Source of the DNA: Cavia porcellus
Taxonomy: Eukaryota; Chordata; Mammalia; Rodentia; Caviidae
Reading direction: 5' to 3'
Assembly (NCBI RefSeq): GCF_034190915.1
Contig: NW_026947486.1
Coordinates: forward strand, 22,375,001 to 22,439,000
DNA: 64,000 bases
In this document: in pieces, positions 55,709 through 64,000 of the stretch
Layout: each line of letters begins with the position of its first letter
Position numbering within the stretch: position 1 is the stretch's first letter
Translations under genes and position numbers: made by a program
Notes under the pieces: generated by a model
What the model was told of the DNA's origin: nothing
Seen by the model: the letters and a program-made list of their open reading frames with translations, nothing else
Databases searched by the model: none

Positions 55709-55887
55709 TTAGTCTTTACTTTTAATAAGTTTCTTAAGAAAGCTTTGCAATAATTTGTCTGTGAGTTCCACCTTGTCCAATCGTATGACACAAAGAGCAT
55801 GGCCTCATCCATGGTTAATAGTGGGATTAGAAAGGAATATGAGGTACCAAAAGGAGCTCTTTGAAGCAAAATTTCAAGATACAGTGT

Positions 55888-56105
55888 GTGACAAGTATAG
55901 GATTTGGGATCAGGTAGAGTTGGTGTCACAGCTCTAGTACTTCCTGTCCCTGTTATTTTGAGACATTAGTTTTTCTCTCTGACTCTCCCAGTTCTCATCT
56001 GTTAACACAGGAATGCTAACAATTAATTTACAGTAGTGATGAGAAGTTTATGCATGTAAAATTCCCAGAACATAAGGAGCATCTAATTAATGGTAACTTT
56101 GATCA
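55888..56105 (+). mobile_element. MIR SINE
   Basis: 'tataggatttgggatcaggt', 'gtcacagctctagtacttcc', 'gttctcatctgttaacacag' and 'cccagaacataaggagcatc' follow MIR in order. Confidence 0.7.
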
Positions 56106-56986
56106 TTCCCAGCCTGGAGTTAATGCTCCTGGACACATGAAGACAGCAATCCCAATTTCCTACTGTGCATTTCCATTCCTTTGGCTTGTGAAGCAGCCTT
56201 CAAAACATTAAAGCTCATCACCCATCCCTTTGATTTTTCAAGCACCCATGAGGTCACCCAAAGAATCCCCTCCTGCTCTTTGAACGTTTAATTCCTTCTC
56301 AAATGATTTACTGGCTGCCTGGCCTCCAAATGACCATGCTAGTAGCCCTGCCCTTAGTGACCCTTTGAGAACAACATTACCCCTGATGGGATCTACCATT
56401 CCCACACTCACAGGACCACATTTTAGGGCAAAATTTTTAATATTGGAAGAATGCTAATGGAAACAGGGTGGTAAGCAAACTAATATTGTTTGTATCTTCC
56501 ACCTGGGTACAAAGACTGAATCATCTCCTCTTTAATAAGATCTCAGGTTGATTCTACTCCCTTCAGACTTATATGATTCTGATAAGGACAGCACTTCCTG
56601 GGGTCTTTTTCCAGGCTTGTCCCAAAAGTTCATTCTAGTGAGTCAAAATCTCCAGCAATAGAATGAGCAGGAACAAAGAAAGTTCTGTCACAGCACAACT
56701 ATGAATTTCAACACTGTGGATCTTAACCTGTTCCATTTAGTTCACTGATATAACCTAAATGACACCACAGAGACAGTTAGCCACCAATGAGGTCAGAACC
56801 CATTAGGAAGAAGAACAGAGGCAGTTCTTTTTGGCCCTTCTTGGCCTTCTCATTTTAGAGTAAAATAGGAATGGAATGTCATGGTCAAATAATGAGGACA
56901 CTTAGGGCATTAGGTATAAATACCAGACAGTGACTCACCTCCAAGGCCAGTCAGACAGAACACGTTAGGGCTAGCTTAAGCAAAAG

Positions 56987-57021
<35 letters not shown>

Positions 57022-60000
57022 GCAGATACACAGTCAATCACCTTAGCTAACACCATACAGCGGAAGCATTAAAATCTCTGAATTGGACACAAGGCTCACA
57101 TTACACCCACCCTGGACACATAGCAACAAATCAGGCGGCTGTTGTTTAAAGAGACTCACAGCAGCACCACCCAGTGCCATGGGGAATGCCATAATCATCT
57201 GCCAGCAGGCCTCTCCCACATGCAGACACAGGAAACATAGCACACATACAGGAAACACAGCTCACACACAGGAGCTGCAACAGCCAGGCATCCAGGGGAC
57301 ACCTTCTTCCAATGCTATTATCCTTCTTCTTACCTTGGGATGTATCAGGAGTCTTTTTCAACTTTAATCCTTACCACTATTTTTCCTATGCACTGTGCCT
57401 TTAGCTCAAATGTAGGTGTCACTCAACACTTACTACACTTATTAGATATTCCACAGAAACTGGGGTCTTGGCTAGTATATCAAGAAGTTCAAGTCATATT
57501 CTTCTTCTAATTTGGGGTTGGGAGAAAAAAAAAAGTTACCAAAAGTACAAAATTTTGCTAGACTCTTCCTATGTAGCCTCTTAACCAGCAAAGCATTCTG
57601 GAGAGCCCCGTCTGTGCTCTGAGCTGAGGATCGTGAATACTAGAGCCAGATGTAGAATGGTCTATAACACCAGGCTAAAAATGTTTCAGCTCTATTCTAT
57701 AGGCAGCAGGGAACCATTAAATACTTTTAAGGGGGAAGGGAATGATCAAAGGGAGGGAGGCAATTGAGGAGGCGATTACAGTAGTGTAGTTGTTCCAGAA
57801 AGCGGCTTAGTCCTGCCTATCCCAGCTCTTGCTGGAGCTTCCTTCAAAGCTGCCCTTTCCCATCTGAGCTTGCCATCTCAGAACTCATTACTATGGCTCT
57901 CCTTTGAGCTGGGAGAGATATCAATGACTTTTTTATTCTGAATGAGACGCCTAATGTTGTAATGAAGTTGAGTAAAGAAATTAAAGAAAAAGATGAAGCA
58001 TTCTGTGAATCTCCCAGTCTAGATGGAAGGAAATCTGATGCATGATTTCCACTGCTGCAATAGTATCAGTTGGCTTGGTCCCAAGGGTCACAGTCTCCGT
58101 AAGATCCCAACAGCACAGGAGGGAGAGAGAGAGAGAGAGGAGAACTGCCAGCACAGGGAAAAGCCTGATTGTCACAGGCTTTTCTGGGGCCTATTCCAGA
58201 TCACTGTTACTTATAGGCTTGAACTAGAGCTTACCCTAAAATTAGGGCAAAAAATCTAAGGGATACAGATGTAAAGGTCCCAGTTGGGTCCTGGCAGTGG
58301 GAATTAACTGTCTCTGATCCTTAATTCATTTGGCTTTTCTTGGTAGCTGGAAAGGAAAAGATGCAACTGAACACTAATGCGCCTGAGAAGGGCTAAGCGT
58401 CAAAACCTTTCTTAAGCAGATACAGTATCTGCAGAGCCTAGGCAGGTTTCAGAAGATTGCACATTTCTCCAGTCAAAGGCATGGGAAAGATATATTGAGT
58501 TTTTCACATTAAATGGAGGGAATTATCATTTTCCCACTCAGACACATACAGCAAGGTCAGGTCAGCAACCTGGCTCTTAGAAAGGTTACAGCAATCAGAC
58601 AATCTTTTCACAAGAATTCTGCCAGCACCTAGGTATTCAAATCAAATTCAAATATAAGGTCCATTAACCTTAGCATGAAAACTACTTTTTCTTGGAGGTA
58701 GGGAATAAATGGAGATTGAATACCGTAGCATAATCAAGTGTGACAACATTCTAAATTTCAGTTCCTTACCTTGTAGCTAAGTAGGGAAAGGGAACACCAT
58801 GCAACAGTAATAAAGTATCTGGAAAGCCAATTCAAGGAGGATAGGGAGGAGAGGAATGGACTAGTCCTTATGTTGGCAGGCCCATCTGTATACAAAGCTA
58901 GCCTTTCCAGGAAATTTCATGTAACTATAAAAGACAGCAGTGCCAGGGTTTGAGTCAAATAGTCATTCCAAATTTGTAAATGGCTCAATAATACAGCAAT
59001 ATTTTCCAGCCAGATTTACAACAAATAAATTCACAAAGTAAATCTGTATTTCTTCCCTATTTTTGTTTGATGAGTGTATCACCTGAAGCAAAGAAGTTAC
59101 ACTTGGAAGTTTTACAACACATTTTTAAAGCTCATATTAAAGAACCATTAGTACTGTAGAAATGCTAACATTAGTATTCACATATTACTAATACTATGCT
59201 GTGCAAAGAGTTTAAAACTTTTATCAATGAAAATGCAACACAGACTTGAAACTCCTGTGGTTTGAGGTTTGCCCCACTAAGACACAACATTGTGCTTTTC
59301 ATACAGGGAAAACAATCTTGAAACATCTTGGCAAGCCCCAAACCATTTTAACATTTCAGTATGAAGTCTGGCACTTTGACAATTTCTTCTATTTTGTGTT
59401 TGTTTGATTGATTTTTCCACTTTCCCATCATCTGAAACCTCTGAGTTAAATAAAAAGAACTCCAGCCAGGGACGTCTAAGCTGACTAGGAATCCCCACAG
59501 CTTAGAGGTGATAGCAAGACAAACCTGTGGCCAAGAAAGTTTACTAAACAACAAAGCAAGCATGTTTCCCATATCTCTGAGGGCACAAGATTGTCTGGCA
59601 ATTGACTAATTTCCACAACGATCAATAGATAGTAAATTGTGCCAACCATTTTGTTCCTAAAATAATGACTTATTTTAACTGATCAATGTTCTTAAGTAAA
59701 CAAATACATACTCACCCACTTCTCCCTACCCCAATTGCCTATGGTACTTCTTAGCTTGATATTTCTACAGAGCTTCAGCCTCAAAGTCTAAAATTGAAAT
59801 AAAATTGGTTCCCCTTCTAAATACCTATCATTACTCAAAGGCTTTCAGTTTAGAAATATGGGCATAATCCCTGATTCCTACCTCTTCAATTCAAATATAT
59901 ATATTTTTTCATTAACATCTGGTAACTCACTAATGTATAACTAGTCAATACATTGCAAAGAAGACTGACTCTTTCAAACTGTCCCTTCCTATCTATTGCC

Positions 60001-60214
60001 CTGTTTAGTTTTTTCCTTGTGCAAGAATTTATGTGACTGGTATTGTGATAGGTATTTTTAATATGTTAATTCTCAAGACAACAAAAATGTCTACCTACTT
60101 CCAATCTGCATCCATTTTATCACAATATTCTGGGTTTTCCTGAATACCTGGCTTAAATCCATTCACTGTCGTATTCTGTTACTTCACAACAGTCAGTAGA
60201 TTTCCACTGGTTCA
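56106..60214. other. Largest repeat-poor stretch, unassigned
   Basis: About 4.1 kb with no L1, B1 or ID element that I recognise. It contains a (CA)n tract at 56,990-57,020, a loose 'caggaaaca(t/c)ag' repeat at 57,228-57,260 and a short (GA) run near 58,121-58,140. No exon, splice pair or long frame is convincing. Being lower in young repeats, it is the most likely place for regulatory or conserved DNA, but nothing in it identifies function. Confidence 0.4.
56990..57020. repeat. (CA)n microsatellite
   Basis: About 14 CA units. Confidence 0.95.
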
Positions 60215-60500
60215 CTTATTAATCCAGCCACACAATGTCCACATGACATTGAGTAAGTTACCTAATCTCCTTATGCTTCAACTTCCTCACCTATAAGGTG
60301 GAGTTAATAAATTAGTATGTATTAAATTAGAAAAAAATGCTAGTCCAGGGTATGCACTTAAAAATTATTTGACAGGAAACAAATAATAGTGACATCTATG
60401 GAGCTCTGTACTGCTTTCATGGACCACAGAAAGATACTTAGCTCCTAGGACAGACACTCAATAGTACTTAATTAGTTAATAAATGAATAAATGAATGAAC
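60215..60500 (+). mobile_element. MIR SINE
   Basis: 'acatgacattgagtaagtta' 'cctaatctccttatgcttca' 'acttcctcacctataaggtg' is the MIR core. 'tagctcctaggacagacact' and the tail 'aataaatgaataaatgaatg' follow. Confidence 0.75.
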
Positions 60501-60639
60501 AACTCATGACCTGCCTTTATGTTATCATATACTTCACTGTGGAAGAATAAACTGGTTTCAGACTCCCATCTGTATCTTTAGTATATTGAGTTTATAATAA
60601 CAGGAATTAACACTCTCATCCTTCCTCACTCTATACCTA

Positions 60640-60870
60640 AATTCCATGTATCCTTCAAGGCTCAGCTCCAATTCTTCTCCCTTGTCTCATGAAGCTTCAA
60701 ATCACATCAACCCATAATGTAATCTCTGCCCACTGCATAAAGTTTGCTGTTTCTTATCTCATGGTGGTAGCACTCACAGCTTTTGGTTCCCTGGACTTGT
60801 AATAAATGTCAGTCTTCAATAAATCTGTCATCTCTTTGAGAATCCAGGGAATAGGTCTTCTGTGGTAGTA
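60640..60870 (+). mobile_element. L2 LINE 3' end
   Basis: 'ccttcaaggctcagctccaa' 'ttcttctcccttgtctcatg' 'aagcttcaaatcacatcaac', 'tgtaatctctgcccactgca' and 'catctctttgagaatccagg' match the conserved L2 3' region. Confidence 0.7.
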
Positions 60871-61254
60871 ATTTCTTGAATTCTCTAGTTTAGGAATAGG
60901 TACTTTACAAAGTGCTCATCTGGTCTATCAGTCTGGCTGACTTATTGATTGACAATTTAATTGATTAAAACAGCCCAACTTGGTAAACTTTCAAAATGCT
61001 AACTATTAGGACATTAGTCAGAAATTTTGTCAGGCCTTCCCAGCTCTGGGAGCTGTAGACATCACACTGTCTTCCATACATCAAACACTGATTTGTTAAC
61101 TTGAAATACTTCATTTTCAAAATTCAACATCCTCTTAAGAGAATTTCTGTTTAATAAGGAAGGGATACTTTGTATTTCTCTCTTAACTCACATACATCCC
61201 TACTATTCACAAGACTAAATATTCATCCTGCCTATTAGACATTTACATGTTTTA
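60871..61254. other. Unassigned DNA
   Basis: No gene or repeat recognised. Confidence 0.4.
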
Positions 61255-61345
61255 TTATTTTCATTTCTCAAATAAGTAACAAAGAGGGAAATGACTTTTC
61301 CGAAGTCACACAGATAATGAGTGGCAGAATTAAAATTTAACTTTA
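61255..61345 (+). mobile_element. MIR-like fragment
   Basis: 'cgaagtcacacagataatga' 'gtggcagaattaaaatttaa' matches the segment that follows the MIR core. Confidence 0.6.
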
Positions 61346-61349
61346 GGTC

Positions 61350-61445
61350 TTGTGAGAGCTGAAGATATAGGTCAGTGGAAGAGTGCTTACCTACCATGAT
61401 GAGACTCTGGGTTTGATTCCCAGCAAAACCAAAAACAAAAATATC
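61350..61445 (+). mobile_element. ID SINE
   Basis: 'gagctgaagatataggtcag' 'tggaagagtgcttacctacc' and 'ctctgggtttgattcccagc' followed by an A-rich tail. Well kept. Confidence 0.85.
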
Positions 61446-61694
61446 CTGATTCTTCTAAATCCTAGCTCATTCCTCTTACTATGATTTGAGATTTAAAACA
61501 AACCACAAACACTCCTTTGACCCTCAGCCTTGAGGGGCAAGTATTTATTAATAATATTTCCAGTGTTTTCATGCAATTTCATTTCTCTCATTCCTCTTTT
61601 CTTTCTCTCCCAACTAACTTTTCTTCCTCTTTCCCCAACCTGTGTAAACGTGGTATTATCAAAAGCCCTGGAAATTTGAGTCAGACAGAAGAAA

Positions 61695-61770
61695 ACTGGA
61701 GGTACCCCAAGAGGCTATTTCAGTGATACAGCAAATAAAAGGCTGTAGGTTTTATTCCCAGCACTGTGAA

Positions 61771-61813
<43 letters not shown>

Positions 61814-61816
61814 AAT
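61695..61816 (+). mobile_element. ID SINE with (AAAT)n tail
   Basis: 'gaggctatttcagtgataca' and 'ggctgtaggttttattccca' 'gcactgtg', then about 12 AAAT units (61,768-61,816). Confidence 0.75.
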
Positions 61817-61829
61817 TTGAATGCCAGCT

Positions 61830-61982
61830 TTCCTTTTTGTGTATGAATTAGCATCTGTCAGTTAACATCTTTTGAGTCTCAAACCTCTCATCTGTACAAT
61901 GGGGCATCAATATGTACCTTGAACAGTCGTTGTAAATATTAAATGTGAATACATATAAAAATTCCTAGAAGTAGCAATATTT
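61830..61982 (+). mobile_element. MIR SINE
   Basis: 'gtctcaaacctctcatctgt' 'acaatggggcatcaatatgt' 'accttgaacagtcgttgtaa' and 'aaaattcctagaagtagc' follow MIR. Confidence 0.75.
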
Positions 61983-64000
61983 ACCATAGAGGAGATTCAT
62001 CATCTTTCTGATATCACCCTATCTGGGATTTGACCACTCTTTGGTTTTAAGAGGTTGCTGAGATCCAATCCGGACTACATGACCTGCACCCAGTGAAGAT
62101 TTGAAAGTATAAAGATCATTGCCTGATTCATCTTTCAGTCTACTGTTTTGGTCTTTCTTGATTGTCAATCAAAACTAAGAAAGTCCCAAAGTTTCACTTA
62201 ATTCCTCTAAAAAATATGAGAATTGGGTCTGATACTGCCTTCCAGGCTCCAAGGTGCCATCATTCACTCCCAGTCATTGATGAGATGCCGTCACAAGGTG
62301 CCCACCTGTAGAAGTTTGTAGGAGACTTTTACTTAAATCAAACACAAACCAAAAAAAAAAAAATGGAAAACAGAAAGACAGCCCAACAAAGAGAAGGCTT
62401 TAGCTTGTCATCCTCTCATAAGGAAAGATGAGGTTGCAGCCATGCAGCTCCTACCCCTTTCTAGAGTAACTAGTCAAACCAGCTTTTCTTTTAGGTCTAC
62501 CTCATCTCACTTCCAACAAGCTCCTTCAGGAGAAAAATCAGTTTCTATTAGACCATGAAAGGTAGTATAGAGCCATTGAAAATTCCCCTGCCAGAGGCTC
62601 AGGAAGAAGGAAGACCATGCAGTTAAGAATCTGTTGAGCGACATCCGGGTGGGGACCCACAAATACCAAAAAGGTCTGTTTCTCCATAGGTTTAACCCTT
62701 GATCCTGTCAAATGAGTTCCACCTCTTGCATTCCTCATAGATGTAACATTAAAAGGTTCAAGTGAAAGTTAACAGACCATGCCACCCCTGAGAACACATC
62801 AGGAAACAGCCACTTCTGGGATGATAGGACACAGCAATGTGGAGAAAAGCAATGATGGCACTACAAGACTGCCTACTATCAGTTGCACTTTAGCTCCCAC
62901 CGCCTAGACAAGTGAAGATCATGAAGCCCTCAGCAACCCATCAGGAAAGCAGAAATTTTCCTCATGGAGAATCTCTGAAAAACGGAAGTGTAAAAGAGGT
63001 GAAAGAACAAGCCAAGGTTACTCAGCAAACTGTGAGGTGACAAAGGTTCTGTCTTTCTCAGGAAAGAGACAGATACAGTATGAAAATTTTTCTTTTTGAA
63101 GCTGCTGTGATTTTTTGTTTTCACACGTAGCAACCTCAACTTCTGTGAGCTTCTCTCACCCACCCACTGGAAGCATGTCTGGGCCAAGAGGGACAAATCT
63201 GGTATGCAGAAGGGCCCACTGTGATCAAAGGAAAAAAAAAGTTGAGTTTTAGATGGAAGACTGAGTAGTCAATGAATGAACAAAGAGGCAATGGTACTTG
63301 AGAAAAACTATCCAAATTGTAGGCCTCAAGCAACTGGAGATGATGGGTGGGGGCTGGGGAGCAAAGAGTGGACCTGACAGAAGGACAGCCTACATGCAGG
63401 CAAGATGTGTCTCTGTTACTTCACAATGGTACTTGTCCTTTGACATGGCACACTCACAGACTCACACTGAAAGAGAAGAATGTGGAACTGAAGTCAAAGG
63501 CAAAAGACTAAAGTTCACATAGTGCACATCCAGGATGGCTCTGTGCCCAAATAAACATGTCAGTGTGATGTAAGGAAGAACACATCATCCTTCATAACAC
63601 TAATGCATGAGACAATCTTTACACTGGGTCTATTTATACTTGATGGGGCATAGGGTTTTCAGGGTAGAAATTTCTATCCCATCCCAGTCCTTGGAATATA
63701 ATATTGAGTCAGGAAAAAAATAGTTTCCTAACTTATTCATTAATGACTAATTGAAGTCTGTGGAAAGGGAGTAATTCAGGGAGTGTGAAGACATAAAATA
63801 TTTGGCTCCACAGAAATTAAATGAAAGGGATCTTGGTACCAATCTTACCAGTACAAAAGAGTCATTTTCTGATTACAAGAAAACTGTCAGGTCAACCTGC
63901 AGTACAGTTCCCAGGAGAAATATAGCCATATACATATATGGTCCCAGCATTAAAGGCATGGATGGGAGAAGAAATTACAAATTATGCATGATGGTGCACT
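61983..64000. other. Unassigned DNA to window end
   Basis: No gene or repeat recognised. Frames at 62,538-63,522 are short and without motifs. The last ~15 bases ('gcatgatggtgcact') could be the beginning of a B1 running beyond the window. Confidence 0.4.

Overview
The window looks like intergenic or intronic mammalian DNA from a rodent. No intact cellular gene, exon series, structural RNA gene or CRISPR array could be supported. The rodent call rests on B1-type 7SL SINEs (several with the internal duplication of the right half), tRNA-Ala-like ID SINEs, and B1-ID composite SINEs. Ancient mammalian repeats (MIR, L2, MER5A, MLT-type LTRs, L1M-like tails) lie around them. The mix of B1 and B1-ID composites suggests a non-murid rodent (castorimorph- or squirrel-like), but the species cannot be fixed by eye. 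All family names come from recognition without a library search.

Layout. 1-13,000: AT-rich DNA with old repeats (an L1M-like tail, MIRs, L2 debris, an antisense MaLR LTR) and scattered SINEs. 13,020-17,020: a decayed L1 split by an MLT2-like solo LTR and lacking its 3' end. 17,020-22,600: mostly unassigned DNA with MER5A, MIR, L2, an antisense MaLR LTR and an L1 tail. 22,600-49,980: a dense tower of nested retroelements, the core of the window. 49,980-64,000: calmer DNA with an MLT1/MST-like LTR, many MIRs, ID/B1 SINEs and microsatellites.

The nested tower can be read as stratigraphy. An old L1 (O2) runs in three pieces (22.6-25.85, 32.70-32.92 and 38.60-38.96 kb). A full-length L1 (copy A, 25.85-32.68 kb) with a 5' UTR of four ~168-bp monomers interrupts it, and copy A itself holds an antisense L1 3' fragment (E) between 14-bp target-site duplications (TSDs). 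A second, 5'-truncated L1 (copy B, 32.93-38.60 kb) interrupts O2 again. Its 3' UTR carries a two-LTR MaLR provirus-like element with a perfect 5-bp TSD, and L1 copy D shows the unoccupied version of the site. Another old L1 (O3) carries an antisense MaLR, whose 3' LTR is split by a ~1.04-kb composite retroposon (Z). A 5'-truncated L1 (copy D, 45.95-49.98 kb) closes the tower.

The two most unusual observations are as follows. (1) Element Z has five ~123-bp tandem units joined to a tail resembling this L1 family's 3' UTR, an A-rich end and a 15-bp TSD. This is an SVA/LAVA-like architecture, and the sister LTR gives the empty site. (2) The resident L1 3' UTR is built of diverged ~150-bp tandem units, with a short form (three units) and a long form (six units). 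All L1 ORFs seen are broken, so the window shows past rather than current activity.
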